This document shows, in pieces, positions 17,323 through 26,335 of a DNA stretch of 64,000 nt (within the stretch, counting starts at the first letter, position 1; every line of letters begins with the position of its first letter). The stretch is from positions 248,001-312,000 of the forward strand of contig NZ_CP010536.1 in NCBI RefSeq assembly GCF_000832305.1. The letters are read 5' to 3'. This stretch comes from Cupriavidus basilensis (lineage in GTDB: Bacteria; Pseudomonadota; Gammaproteobacteria; Burkholderiales; Burkholderiaceae). The notes below the pieces were generated by a model. It was not told the origin of the DNA. It did not search any database and worked only from the letters and a program-made list of their open reading frames with translations. A program made the position numbers and the translations under genes.

Positions 17323-18021
17323 TCAGCCTTCGAGCGAATACCCCATGCCGCGATGGGTGCGGATCGAATCGCACTCGGGATCGAGCGCGCGCAGCTTGGC
17401 GCGCACCGTCTTGATATGCGTATCGACGGTGCGGTCGATGGTGTCGAGCGCATCGTGCCAGACCAGGTCCATCAACTGCGCGCGCGAATAGATGCGCCCG
17501 GGGTGCTGCAGCAGCAAGGCCAGCAGGCGGTACTCGTAGCGGGTCAGGTCGAGCCACTGGCCACGCCAGGCCAGGCGCGCACCGTCGGCATCGAGCGTGA
17601 AGCCTTCGGGCGGCGCCGGGGCTTGCACCGGCTCCTGCGGTGCGGCGCGCTTGCCGGCACGCCGCAGGATCACGCGCACCCGCGCCGCCAGTTCGCGCGG
17701 CGAGAAGGGCTTCACCACATAGTCGTCGGCGCCGATTTCCAGGCCGACGATGCGGTCGATTTCCTCGTTGCGCGCGGTGAGGAAGATCACCGGCACATCG
17801 GAGAAGGTGCGCAGCGTGCGGCAGACTTCGAAGCCATTGATGTCGGGCAGGCCGACGTCCAGGATCACCAGGTCCGGCGCCTGCGCGCGCAGGCGCGCCA
17901 GCGCGGCGCTGCCGAGCGCGCAATGCTCGACCGTCATGCCTTCGGTGGACAGCGCATAGAGGATGGTGTCCGCGATCGCGGATTCGTCTTCGATGACCAG
18001 GATGCTGGGTGGTTTCGTCAA
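17323..18021 (-). CDS. creB: response regulator CreB (OmpR/PhoB family)
   Basis: This 232-residue regulator has a receiver domain (acidic pair in IEDES, phospho-acceptor Asp in VILDVGLPD, Lys in VVKPFSP) and an OmpR-type winged helix at the C-terminus (TVDTHIKTVRAKLR, IRTHRGMGYSL). Its operon with creC and creD identifies it as CreB rather than another OmpR-family regulator. It is divergent from metX. Confidence 0.92.
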   Translation of the reverse strand: MTKPPSILVIEDESAIADTILYALSTEGMTVEHCALGSAALARLRAQAPDLVILDVGLPDINGFEVCRTLRTFSDVPVIFLTARNEEIDRIVGLEIGADDYVVKPFSPRELAARVRVILRRAGKRAAPQEPVQAPAPPEGFTLDADGARLAWRGQWLDLTRYEYRLLALLLQHPGRIYSRAQLMDLVWHDALDTIDRTVDTHIKTVRAKLRALDPECDSIRTHRGMGYSLEG

Positions 18022-18253
18022 GGCAGGATTGGCGTTGGGTTAGCGTCTGGCGGCGCGCCGCCGCCGGCGCGCTTGTTTGCTCTATAATAAGCGGGTCGCG
18101 CCGATTTGAAGACTGGCTTGCGGGCGCGCGGCGGCATGGTAACCCCTGGAGGATTGGTTTTGGGGGTTCCGGCAGCCAATATAAATGCGGCTAAAGAGGT
18201 GGGTCGGTTCCCTGCCACGCAAGGCACCGGCACGCGGGACGCAAGACCCGTGC

Positions 18254-18351
18254 AAAACCCGATTTGGCTGCGCCGTCGTTGATGCTGTGCTTGATGTCAG
18301 GTTTGATGTCATCCGCAGGCAACGTCCACGCAAGGCCGGTCGGGTTTTTTT
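18254..18351 (+). terminator. candidate attenuator in the metX leader
   Basis: AACCCGATT at about 18256-18264 can pair with GGTCGGGTT at 18338-18346, using two G-U pairs, directly before an unbroken U-tract. The two arms are separated by about 75 bases, so the stem would be long-range and could be switched by structure in the loop. Confidence 0.35.
18279..18314 (+). repeat. three 12-bp repeats starting TTGATG in the metX leader
   Basis: TTGATG begins consecutive 12-base units at 18279, 18291 and 18303; the last two share TTGATGTCA. The units lie within the loop of the candidate attenuator. Confidence 0.5.
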
Positions 18352-18378
18352 ACGCCTGTTTGCCAACGGGCTTATTCC

Positions 18379-19551
18379 ATGACAGACGTAGCTCCGCCTC
18401 CTGCCGCGCTTGCCCTGCCGACCGACTCGGTCGGCATCGTCGCGCCGCAGTGCATGCATTTCACCGAGCCGCTGAAGCTGCGCAACGGCACCTCGCTCGC
18501 CGACTATGACCTGATGGTCGAGACCTACGGCACGCTCAACGCCGCGCGCTCCAACGCCGTGCTGGTGTGCCACGCGCTTAACGCCTCGCACCACGTGGCC
18601 GGCGTGTATGAGCATGACCCGCGCGATGTCGGCTGGTGGGACAACATGGTCGGCCCGGGCAAGCCGCTCGACACCGACCGCTTCTTTGTCATCGGCGTCA
18701 ACAACCTAGGCTCCTGCTTCGGCTCGACTGGCCCGATGAGTGCCAACCCCGCCACCGGCCAGCCCTACGGCGCCACCTTCCCGGTGGTCACCGTGGAAGA
18801 CTGGGTCAATGCCCAGGCGCGCGTGGCGGACCGGTTCGGCATCACCCAGTTCGCGGCGGTGATGGGCGGCAGCCTGGGCGGCATGCAGGCGCTGGCCTGG
18901 AGCCTGATGTACCCGGATCGGCTGCGCCACTGCATCGTGGTGGCCTCCACGCCCAAGCTCTCGGCGCAGAACATCGCCTTCAACGAGGTTGCGCGCAGCG
19001 CCATCCTGTCGGACCCCGATTTCCACGGCGGCAACTACTACGCGCACGGCGTCAAGCCCAAGCGCGGCCTGCGCGTGGCGCGCATGATCGGCCATATCAC
19101 CTACCTGTCCGACGAGGACATGGCGGAGAAATTCGGCCGTGAGCTCAAGACCGATGACATCCGCTTCTCCTTTGATGTCGAGTTCCAGGTGGAGAGCTAC
19201 CTGCGCTACCAGGGCGACAAGTTCGCCGAGTACTTCGATGCCAACACCTACCTGCTGATCACGCGCGCGCTCGATTATTTCGATCCGGCGCTGGCCTTCG
19301 GCGGCGATCTCACGCGCGCGGTGTCGCAGACGCAGGCCAGCTTCCTGGTGGCCAGCTTCACCACCGACTGGCGCTTCGCCCCCAATCGCAGCCGCGAGCT
19401 GGTCAAGGCCCTGCTCGACAACAAGCGCCCGGTCAGCTATGCGGAGATCGATGCGCCGCACGGGCACGATGCCTTCCTGCTGGACGACCCGCGCTATCAC
19501 AACCTGATGCGCGCCTATTACGAACGCATCGCCGAGGAGATAGGCGCATGA
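18379..19551 (+). CDS. metX: homoserine O-acyltransferase MetX
   Basis: This 390-residue alpha/beta hydrolase-fold enzyme acylates homoserine with acetyl-CoA or succinyl-CoA at the entry to methionine synthesis. The nucleophile elbow is [10 protein letters not shown], with Ser165; the catalytic His is in [12 protein letters not shown] near the C-terminus. Acyl donor choice among MetX proteins depends on a few residues and cannot be fixed from overall similarity, so acetyl versus succinyl is left open. metW overlaps its end by four bases. Confidence 0.93.
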   Translation: MTDVAPPPAALALPTDSVGIVAPQCMHFTEPLKLRNGTSLADYDLMVETYGTLNAARSNAVLVCHALNASHHVAGVYEHDPRDVGWWDNMVGPGKPLDTDRFFVIGVNNLGSCFGSTGPMSANPATGQPYGATFPVVTVEDWVNAQARVADRFGITQFAAVMGGSLGGMQALAWSLMYPDRLRHCIVVASTPKLSAQNIAFNEVARSAILSDPDFHGGNYYAHGVKPKRGLRVARMIGHITYLSDEDMAEKFGRELKTDDIRFSFDVEFQVESYLRYQGDKFAEYFDANTYLLITRALDYFDPALAFGGDLTRAVSQTQASFLVASFTTDWRFAPNRSRELVKALLDNKRPVSYAEIDAPHGHDAFLLDDPRYHNLMRAYYERIAEEIGA

Positions 19552-20159
19552 ATGCCGCGGCCAACCCCAATATCCTGGCGCTGCGCCCCGACTTCCGCGC
19601 CATCGCGCGCTGGATCGAGCCCAATTCCACCGTGCTCGACCTGGGCTGCGGCGACGGCAGCCTGCTGCGCGTGCTGCAGGACGAGCTCGACGTGCAGGCC
19701 TACGGCATCGAGATCCAGGACGAAGGCGTGCTGGCGTGCGTGCAGAAGGGCGTGCACGTGATCCAGCAGAACCTGGAAGGCGGCCTGGCGCTGTTCGAGG
19801 ACAAGAGCTTCGATACGGTGATCCTGTCGCAGACGCTGCAGACCATCCACAACACCGCGCAGGTCCTGCGCGAGACGCTGCGGGTGGGGCGCGAATGCAT
19901 CGTGTCCTTCCCCAACTTCGGCTACTGGCCGCACCGGCTGTCGGTGTTCCGCGGGCGCATGCCGGTGTCGGAGGCGCTGCCGTACCAGTGGTACAACACG
20001 CCGAACGTACGCGTGCTGACCATCAGCGACTTTGAATCGCTGGCGTCCAAGGTCGGCCTGCGCATCCTTGACCGCGTGGTGATGCACGAGGGCGTGACGG
20101 TCAACTGGGGCTCGAACTGGCGCGGCAGCCTGGCGGTGTACCGGGTTTGCGCCGCCTGA
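19548..20159 (+). CDS. metW: methionine biosynthesis protein MetW
   Basis: This 203-residue protein has a class I methyltransferase fold; [12 protein letters not shown] is the SAM-binding motif I. MetW pairs with MetX in many proteobacteria and is needed for or stimulates homoserine acylation. The start overlaps metX (ATGA), so the two are translationally coupled. Confidence 0.92.
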   Translation: MNAAANPNILALRPDFRAIARWIEPNSTVLDLGCGDGSLLRVLQDELDVQAYGIEIQDEGVLACVQKGVHVIQQNLEGGLALFEDKSFDTVILSQTLQTIHNTAQVLRETLRVGRECIVSFPNFGYWPHRLSVFRGRMPVSEALPYQWYNTPNVRVLTISDFESLASKVGLRILDRVVMHEGVTVNWGSNWRGSLAVYRVCAA

Positions 20160-20199
20160 GCCGGCGAGGGCGCGGGGCTGCGCTTAGCGGTCCGCCGCG

Positions 20200-21117
20200 C
20201 TAGCCGCTGGTCTCCAGCGCGGCCTGCGCCACCAGGTAGTCAATAAAGGCGCGCACCTTGGGGGCCAGGTGGCGGGTTGGCGTGTAGACCGCGAAGGCCG
20301 TGCCTACGTAGGGTTCGAGGACTTCCCATTCGTCCAGCACCGGCACCAGGCTGCCCGACGCCAGCGCCGCGGCGGCCGAGAAGTCCGGCACCAGCCCGAT
20401 GCCCCCGCCGGCCTGCGCCATGGCGACAATGGCCGCGCTGTTGTTGAGCGTGACCTTCGGCGGGATGCGCAGCGCCACGGTCTGCCCGTCGCGCTTGCGC
20501 CGCAGGCTCCAGCGCTCGCCAAAGGCGCCATAGCCCAGGTAGAGGCAGCGATGCCCGGCCAACGCCGCCGGCTCGGCTGGCGTGCCATGCCGCGCCAGCC
20601 AGCCGGGTGCCGCCACCAGCCGGTAACGCACCGCGCGGATTGGCCGCGCTGCCAGGCCCGGCGCCAGTTCGCGCGCAATGCGGATGGCCACGTCCACGCC
20701 TTCTTCCACCAGGTCCACCAGGCGGTCCGCCAGCGTCAGCTGCAGGTCCAGCGCGGGAAAGCGGTCCAGCAGGGCCGGCAGCCGCGGCGCCAGCCAGGCC
20801 TGCCCGAACACCACCGGTGCGCTGACCCGCAGCACGCCGTGCGGCTCGCCGCCGTGGTCGCTGGCCAGCGTGCTGACTTCCTGCGCCGCGGCCACCATCC
20901 GGGCGCACGCGGCGTGCACGGCCTGTCCGAGCTCAGTCAGGGTGAAGGCGCGCGTGGTCCGTTGCAGCAGGCTCGCGCCGATGGCCGCTTCCAGCCGCGT
21001 CACATGGCGGCTGACGGCGGAGGGTGTCATGCCCAGCTCGCGGGCGGCGGCGGAGAAACTGCCGCATTCCACCACCCGGGCGAATACGGCCATGGCGTTG
21101 AGTTGCGCGACCGGCAT
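20200..21117 (-). CDS. LysR-family transcriptional regulator
   Basis: This 305-residue protein has an N-terminal HTH (GSFSAAARELGMTPSAVSRHVTRLE) and a LysR effector domain. ATG 21117 (MPVAQLNAM) is the natural family start; a much longer frame upstream has no family features. It is divergent from the EamA transporter with 121 bases between, suggesting it controls that gene. Confidence 0.92.
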   Translation of the reverse strand: MPVAQLNAMAVFARVVECGSFSAAARELGMTPSAVSRHVTRLEAAIGASLLQRTTRAFTLTELGQAVHAACARMVAAAQEVSTLASDHGGEPHGVLRVSAPVVFGQAWLAPRLPALLDRFPALDLQLTLADRLVDLVEEGVDVAIRIARELAPGLAARPIRAVRYRLVAAPGWLARHGTPAEPAALAGHRCLYLGYGAFGERWSLRRKRDGQTVALRIPPKVTLNNSAAIVAMAQAGGGIGLVPDFSAAAALASGSLVPVLDEWEVLEPYVGTAFAVYTPTRHLAPKVRAFIDYLVAQAALETSG

Positions 21118-21238
21118 GGACTGGCTCCCGTATTTGTGATTACAGGTCAAATAGTAATTGCTTGTCGGGTGGATTGTTGACATGAATGCACGATGGAACA
21201 ATGGCATCCAAGCGTACGAAGCTCCGTAGGAGACATCA

Positions 21239-22183
21239 ATGAACATCGATCGATCTGGCGCGGCCGTGGCATCCCCGGCTGCCACCCCCGTCCCGCAAGC
21301 CACGGAACCCGCCCGGCGCGGCGGCGCCTGGCGCATGGTGGCCGCCATGGGCCTGTCGGGCACCATCGGCTGGTTCGTGGTGACCAGCGGGCAGTCGCCG
21401 CTGGACGTCGTGTTTTTCCGCTGCATCTTCGGCGGCGCCGCGCTGCTGGGCACGCTCGCCCTGCGGCGCGGCTGGCAGCCCATGCGCGCCCGCGACTGGG
21501 GCTGGCTGGCGCTGGGCGGCGTTACGCTGATCCTCAACTGGCTGGCCTTGTTCTCCGCCTATTCGTACAGTGGCATTTCGGTGGCCACGGTCGTTTATCA
21601 CACCCAGCCCTTCTTCCTGCTGCTGCTGGCTGCGCTGTTCCAGCGCGAGGCCATCGCGCCCGGGCGGCTTGCCTGGCTGGTGCTGGCCTTTGGCGGCGTG
21701 ATGCTGATCACAGGGCTGGAGCACGGCGGTGCCACCGGCGGCATGCTGGCCGGGGTCGGGCTGGCGATGCTGGCGGCGTTGCTGTACGCCATCACCACCA
21801 TGGCCACGCGCCGCCTCAAGGGGGTTCCGGCGGGGCAGATCGCGGGCCTGCAGATGGCGATGGGGGTGGTCATGCTGTTCCCTCTGGCGCATCCAGCGGT
21901 CGAGACGTTCGGCGGGCGGACCTGGGGGGCATTGCTGGCGCTAGGCCTCGTGCATACCGGCGTGATGTACACGCTGCTGTATGGCGCCTTCCAGCGCCTC
22001 AACGTGCTGTCGATCGCCACGCTCTCGTTTGTCTATCCGCTGGTGGCCATCGTGATTGATGTGCTGGTGTTCGGGGTGGTGCTCACGCCGCCGCAGCTCG
22101 CTGGCATGGCGCTGATCCTGTTGGCGGTGATCGGCAACCAGCTTGGCTGGAATCCGCTGCGGCAGGCGCGGGCGGGGGGCTGA
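21239..22183 (+). CDS. EamA/RhaT-family DMT exporter
   Basis: This 314-residue membrane protein has ten predicted spans in two EamA repeats (about residues 30-160 and 170-305). Family signatures include VVFFRCIFGGAALL and SFVYPLVAIVIDVLVFG. It is likely a metabolite or amino acid exporter, substrate unknown. TAGGAGACATCA precedes the start. The first 25 residues are cytoplasmic and low-complexity. Confidence 0.88.
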   Translation: MNIDRSGAAVASPAATPVPQATEPARRGGAWRMVAAMGLSGTIGWFVVTSGQSPLDVVFFRCIFGGAALLGTLALRRGWQPMRARDWGWLALGGVTLILNWLALFSAYSYSGISVATVVYHTQPFFLLLLAALFQREAIAPGRLAWLVLAFGGVMLITGLEHGGATGGMLAGVGLAMLAALLYAITTMATRRLKGVPAGQIAGLQMAMGVVMLFPLAHPAVETFGGRTWGALLALGLVHTGVMYTLLYGAFQRLNVLSIATLSFVYPLVAIVIDVLVFGVVLTPPQLAGMALILLAVIGNQLGWNPLRQARAGG

Positions 22184-22283
22184 CCCGGCGGCGGATTGGA
22201 GGGGGGCGCCCGGTTGACGCGGTGCCAGCGCCCGTCTGCCGTTTGCAGTATTATCGAACGATCGTACTTTTTTGGCCCCCGAC

Positions 22284-23114
22284 ATGTCCGCCACGCCAGC
22301 CAGCCAGACCATCCATTCCTTCGACCACGCGATCGCGCTGGAGCCGGCGGGAGGCAATCTTTTCCACGGCCGCACCACGCCGGCCTACTGGAACATGATC
22401 GGCCCCTTCGGTGGCATCACGGCGGCCACCTTGCTGCAAGCGGTGCTGCAACATCCCGAGCGGCTGGGCGATCCGTCCGCGCTGACCGTCAACTTTGCCG
22501 GCCCGATCGTCGAAGGGCCGTTCGTGATCGAAGCGCGTCCGGTGCGCACCAACCGCAACACCCAGCACTGGACCATCGAACTGCGCCAGGGCGATGAAGT
22601 GGCGACCACGGCTACCGCCTTCTTCGCCGTGCGCCGCGAGACCTGGAATTGCGGCGAGGCCGTGTTCCCGCAGGTGCCGCCGGCAAGCGATGTCGCCCCG
22701 ATGGCCGGTTTCGCACCGGTGCGCTGGCTGGACGCGTATGAGTTGCGGCCGGTGCGCGGCGCCAAGCCGAATGTCGAGGCCGGCACCGAGAACCCGGACA
22801 GCGTGACCCAGTTCTGGCTGCGCGATGCGCCCGCGCGCACGCCGGACTTCGCCGCCATGGCGGCATGGTGCGACGCTTTCTACCCGCGCATCTTCCTCAA
22901 GCGCGCCGGCTTCGTGCCGGCCGGCACGGTGTCGCTGACCACGTATTTCCATGCCGATGCCCCGACCCTGGCAGCGCTGGGCAACAGCCACGTGCTGGGC
23001 AGCGCCCAGGCGCAGGTGTTCCGCCAGGGCTTCTTCGACCAGAGCGCGCAGATCTGGAGCCCGCAGGGAGAACTGCTCGCGACCTCGCACCAGATCGTCT
23101 ACTACAAGCAGTAA
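22284..23114 (+). CDS. TesB-like acyl-CoA thioesterase family protein
   Basis: This 276-residue protein has the double hot-dog arrangement of TesB-like (4HBT_3) thioesterases. GRTTPAYWNMIGPFGGITAATLLQA is the typical first-domain motif, and the second half ends HQIVYYKQ. It is predicted to hydrolyse acyl-CoA in the cytoplasm; the preferred acyl chain is unknown. An 8-bp palindrome ACGATCGT lies about 25 bases upstream and might be an operator. Confidence 0.82.
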   Translation: MSATPASQTIHSFDHAIALEPAGGNLFHGRTTPAYWNMIGPFGGITAATLLQAVLQHPERLGDPSALTVNFAGPIVEGPFVIEARPVRTNRNTQHWTIELRQGDEVATTATAFFAVRRETWNCGEAVFPQVPPASDVAPMAGFAPVRWLDAYELRPVRGAKPNVEAGTENPDSVTQFWLRDAPARTPDFAAMAAWCDAFYPRIFLKRAGFVPAGTVSLTTYFHADAPTLAALGNSHVLGSAQAQVFRQGFFDQSAQIWSPQGELLATSHQIVYYKQ

Positions 23115-23231
23115 GAGGCCATTTCCAAAAGATGCTGGCGTCGTTGCCCGGCCTTGGCCGATCCGCTTGTACTGTCGGCGGCCGCGCGCCTGGCCAGAAC
23201 CGCTTCGCTTCATTTTGAAACAGTCAGCCTC
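23115..23231. repeat. 117-bp element with imperfect terminal inverted repeats
   Basis: The left end (GAGGC, then TTTCCAAAAGATG) resembles the reverse complement of the right end (CATTTTGAAA, then GCCTC). The element starts directly after the stop of the thioesterase gene and fills most of the gap to the converging ampG. It has no coding capacity. Its shape suggests a small dispersed palindromic or MITE-like repeat. Confidence 0.45.
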
Positions 23232-23271
23232 TAAGCGAGCAGGCATTCGCGCTGCTGGGCGCCGGGGGAGG

Positions 23272-24528
23272 CTAGGCCGCGGCGCGGGCCCGGGCTTCGT
23301 AGCGATGCACGGTGTTGCGCATCGCCCATAGCAGCACTACGCCGGGCACGGCCACCACCACGGTGCTCAGGTAAAAGGCCGACCAGCCGAAGGCCTCCAC
23401 CAGGTAGCCTGAGCTGGGGCCGACATAGACGCGCCCGACCGAGGCCAGCGCCGAGAGCAGCGCGTACTGGGTGGCCGAGAACGAGCGGTTGCACAGCGTC
23501 ATCAGCAGCGCCACGAAAGCCGCCGTGCCCATGCCGCCACAGAGGTTCTCCACCGCGATGGTGGCGCCCATGGTCCACAGGTGCGGCGGCGTCACCGCCA
23601 GGATCCAGTAGCCGAGGTTGGACACCCCCTGCAAGATGCCGAACAGCATCAGCGAGCGGTACAGGCCAAGGCGCACCATCAGCGTGCCGCCGAACAGCGC
23701 GCCCACAATGGTGGCGGCCAGCCCTAGCGTCTTGTTGACCAAGCCGACTTCACCGGCCGAAAAGCCCACGCCGCGGATCAGGAAGGTGGTGGACAGGCTG
23801 CCGGCAAACGCATCGCCCAGTTTGTAGAGCACGATCAGCAGCAGCAGCCACCAGGCGCCCGGGCGCGAGAAGAAGTCGCGCAGCGGGCCCAGGATGGCTT
23901 CCTCCATGGAGCGCGGCGTGCGCGCCGGCGATTCCGCCTCGGGCGCCCACAGCAGGCTGACGATGCCGATGCCCATCAACCCCGCCATCAGCAGGTACAT
24001 CTGCTGCCAGCCCAGCACGCGGTCGGCCAGCCACAGTGCCAGCCCGCCCGACACCAGCATTGCCAGCCGGTAGCCCAGCACCTTGACCGCCGCTCCCACG
24101 CCACGCTCTGGCGCGCGCAGCACGTCGGTGCTGTAGGCGTCGAACACGATGTCCTGCGAGGCAGATAGGAAGGCCACCAGCGTGGCCAGCGCCGCCAGCG
24201 TCCACAGCGCCTCGTGCGGCGGGCAGAAGGCCATGCCCGCGATGCCCAGCACCAGCCCGATCTGGGTCACCAGCAGCCAGCCGCGGCGCCGGCCCAGCAG
24301 CGGCGGCGTATAGCGGTCCATCAGCGGGGCCCACAGGAACTTGAAGATATAGGCCTGGCCCACCAGCGAGAAGAAGCCGATGGTCTTGATATCCAGCCCT
24401 TCCACCGTCATCCAGGCCTGCAATGTGCCGGAGGTGAGCGCCAGCGGCAGCCCGGACGCGAAGCCCAGCGTGAGCATGGCGCCGATGCGGCGATTGCGGA
24501 AAATGTCGAGATAGGCTTGAAAGGTCAT
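23272..24528 (-). CDS. ampG: AmpG-family muropeptide permease
   Basis: This 418-residue major-facilitator protein has about 12 membrane spans. GFASGLPLALTSGTLQAWMT and the ASQDIVFDAYSTDVL loop are AmpG signatures. AmpG imports anhydromuropeptides for cell-wall recycling and affects AmpC induction. Three 10-bp repeats lie just upstream. The length is shorter than E. coli AmpG but normal for the family in betaproteobacteria. Confidence 0.88.
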   Translation of the reverse strand: MTFQAYLDIFRNRRIGAMLTLGFASGLPLALTSGTLQAWMTVEGLDIKTIGFFSLVGQAYIFKFLWAPLMDRYTPPLLGRRRGWLLVTQIGLVLGIAGMAFCPPHEALWTLAALATLVAFLSASQDIVFDAYSTDVLRAPERGVGAAVKVLGYRLAMLVSGGLALWLADRVLGWQQMYLLMAGLMGIGIVSLLWAPEAESPARTPRSMEEAILGPLRDFFSRPGAWWLLLLIVLYKLGDAFAGSLSTTFLIRGVGFSAGEVGLVNKTLGLAATIVGALFGGTLMVRLGLYRSLMLFGILQGVSNLGYWILAVTPPHLWTMGATIAVENLCGGMGTAAFVALLMTLCNRSFSATQYALLSALASVGRVYVGPSSGYLVEAFGWSAFYLSTVVVAVPGVVLLWAMRNTVHRYEARARAAA

Positions 24529-24550
24529 GAATCAGGATGGCAGGCGGGCA

Positions 24551-24580
24551 ATCGGGGCAAATCGGGGCAAATCGGGGCAA
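24551..24580. repeat. three perfect 10-bp tandem repeats upstream of ampG
   Basis: ATCGGGGCAA is repeated three times without change, 23-52 bp upstream of the ampG start. This is the region of the ampG promoter or 5' leader, so copy number could change expression. Confidence 0.8.
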
Positions 24581-24723
24581 TCAGGCTTGGCAAGGCGCCG
24601 TGTATTATTGCATTACCGTCAGCGCCGCCCCGATGCGCGGGATGTGCCGGGCCTGGACCGTGTCCTGGCCGCATCAACCCTTGCTTACCCTGCTTGCCGA
24701 AAACCGCATCCAAGGAATCGTTC

Positions 24724-25722
24724 ATGTCCGATCGCCAGCGTTGTCAGTACCGCCACCGGCGGGCCGGGATTGCGTTGCCACGTCGACTGGCCGCGCTGGC
24801 GCTGGCGGCCGGCGCAGCGTTGAGCATGAGCGCAGCCGAGGTCCAGGCCCAGGCCCAGCCGCAGGAAGCTGAAGATGGCATCCGCGTGCAACGCGGCGGC
24901 GCGTCCATCCGCCAGATCGTGCCGGTCGAGGTCATCGAGCAGCAGGCTTCGCAGGAGTACGAGCAACTCAAGGAAGAGGCGCAAGCCAAGAAGACACTGG
25001 TCGGCGACAACAACCCGCAACTGGTGCGCCTGCGCGCCATCGCCAAGCGCATCCTGCCGCAGACCCCGCGCTGGAACGAGCGCGCTAAGCAATGGAAGTG
25101 GGAAGTCAACCTGATCAACTCCAAGCAGGTCAATGCGTTCTGCATGCCCGGCGGCAAGATTGCCTTCTACTCCGGCCTGCTCGACCAGCTCAAGCTGACC
25201 GATGAGGAAGTCGCCATGGTGATGGGGCACGAAATCGCCCATGCGCTGCAGGAGCATGCGCGCGAGCGGGCAGCCCAGTCCGAGATCACCAACCTGGGCG
25301 CCAACGTGATCTCGCAACTGTTCGGCTTCGGCAATCTCGGCAATATGGCCCTGGGCACCGGCGCGCAGTTGCTCACGCTGCGTTTTTCGCGCTCGGACGA
25401 GACCGAAGCCGACCTGGTCGGCATGGACATCGCCGCGCGTGCCGGCTACGACCCGCGCGCCGCCGTGTCGCTGTGGCAAAAGATGGGGGCGGTCTCGCAA
25501 TCTTCGGCGCAGTCGGGCTCGGAGTTCCTCTCCACCCATCCATCGGGCCGCACCCGCATCGCCGAGCTGGAGAAGCACCTGCCCGAGGTGTTGCCGCTCT
25601 ACGCGCGCGCGATCGATTCCAGCGTTGGCAAGCTGCCGCCCTATCGGGCCAATATGGCCAACCTGAGCGGCGCGCCGGTCGACAGCGGAGATGACGACCG
25701 TCAAAAGCCACTAAAAAAGTAA
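24724..25722 (+). CDS. exported M48-family metalloprotease
   Basis: This 332-residue protein has a signal peptide (basic start, hydrophobic core to about residue 40). The zinc site is HEIAH in MGHEIAHALQEH, with the third ligand Glu in ETEADLVG. It resembles periplasmic or outer-membrane M48 proteases such as LoiP and BepA but lacks a TPR tail, so it is closer to LoiP. There is no clear lipobox Cys. It probably takes part in envelope quality control. ATG 24724 is chosen for the signal peptide. Confidence 0.88.
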   Translation: MSDRQRCQYRHRRAGIALPRRLAALALAAGAALSMSAAEVQAQAQPQEAEDGIRVQRGGASIRQIVPVEVIEQQASQEYEQLKEEAQAKKTLVGDNNPQLVRLRAIAKRILPQTPRWNERAKQWKWEVNLINSKQVNAFCMPGGKIAFYSGLLDQLKLTDEEVAMVMGHEIAHALQEHARERAAQSEITNLGANVISQLFGFGNLGNMALGTGAQLLTLRFSRSDETEADLVGMDIAARAGYDPRAAVSLWQKMGAVSQSSAQSGSEFLSTHPSGRTRIAELEKHLPEVLPLYARAIDSSVGKLPPYRANMANLSGAPVDSGDDDRQKPLKK

Positions 25723-25797
25723 AGACATCCGAGAGGCTCTCTTCATGGCAGATCCTGTACGATAAATACATCGAACCGGGGCAATGAGGAGAAGACC

Positions 25798-26271
25798 ATG
25801 AAGCGTTGGATGCGATTCAGTCTGATGGCCGGCGCGTTGCTGGCGGGCGGCAGCGCGCAGGCGGCCGACCAGCTGCTGAGCATGCCGATCGACAAGGCGC
25901 TGGCGACACCGGGGGCCAAGGAGCGCGTGGACCCGTCGATCAGGCTGCTGTTCGGTTTCAACAAGCTGCCGGGCGCGCAGGACGGCCAGTCTTTCAAGAC
26001 CGTCAAGCGCATGCGCCGGCCTATCGACAACAGCCGCTCCACCGGCGGCCCGCCGCCGCCCGCTGACGACGAGTTGTGCGCCACCCTCTTCGTGCAGGCG
26101 GTGCAGGAGTTGCAGCAGCGCGCGACCAAGGAAGGCGGCAGCGCCGTGGTCGATATCCGCAGCAACTGGAAGGACGACGAGACCGCCAGCGACAGCACCT
26201 ACGTCTGCGCCAAGGGCAGCGCCTACCTTGGCGTTGCGCTCAAGGGCGTCGTGGTCAAGGCCGGGATCTGA
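25798..26271 (+). CDS. exported protein of unknown function, RcsF/YbjQ-like fold possible
   Basis: This 157-residue protein has a signal peptide ending AQAAD. The second half has CATLFVQAVQELQQRATKEG, then AVVDIRS and YVCAKG. The pattern of a helix followed by GG-x-A-V-V-x-I-R-S strands and two cysteines recalls RcsF and YbjQ-type domains; the Cys pair could form a disulfide. Homologues are, from memory, often mislabelled excinuclease subunits. AGGAGAAG precedes the ATG. The IS insertion begins about 25 bases after its stop. Confidence 0.65.
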   Translation: MKRWMRFSLMAGALLAGGSAQAADQLLSMPIDKALATPGAKERVDPSIRLLFGFNKLPGAQDGQSFKTVKRMRRPIDNSRSTGGPPPPADDELCATLFVQAVQELQQRATKEGGSAVVDIRSNWKDDETASDSTYVCAKGSAYLGVALKGVVVKAGI

Positions 26272-26294
26272 CCAACGGGATTTCCCGCTGTCAA

Positions 26295-26313
26295 GTCCTG
26301 ACATAGGTTGACA
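26295..26313. repeat. terminal inverted repeat at the OrfB end of the IS
   Basis: GTCCTGACATAGGTTGACA; it matches the reverse complement of the other end in 17 of 19 positions. Confidence 0.8.
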
Positions 26314-26335
26314 GGTTTTGTGGCGCCGTGGGCGC

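Larger units (their letters stand above)
18022..18378 (+). promoter_or_regulatory. promoter region and long structured leader of metX
   Basis: These 357 bases hold no gene. A TATAAT at 18083-18088 is the best -10 and would give a leader of nearly 290 nt. TATAAA at 18180-18185 is an alternative. The leader is GC-rich with a likely hairpin at about 18231-18253 and ends with a U7 tract at 18345-18351, about 28 bases before metX. I do not recognise it as any described SAM or SAH riboswitch class, but its form suggests transcription attenuation. The minus-strand promoter of creB must also be here. Confidence 0.5.

Noticed and set aside
18089..18378. metX leader as a SAM-I or SAM-II riboswitch
   Set aside because: None of the conserved core words of those classes is present, so only an unassigned leader is claimed.
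21118..21238. TTGACA at 21177-21182 as the EamA transporter promoter
   Set aside because: No acceptable -10 at 16-18 bases; the match is not strong enough to annotate.
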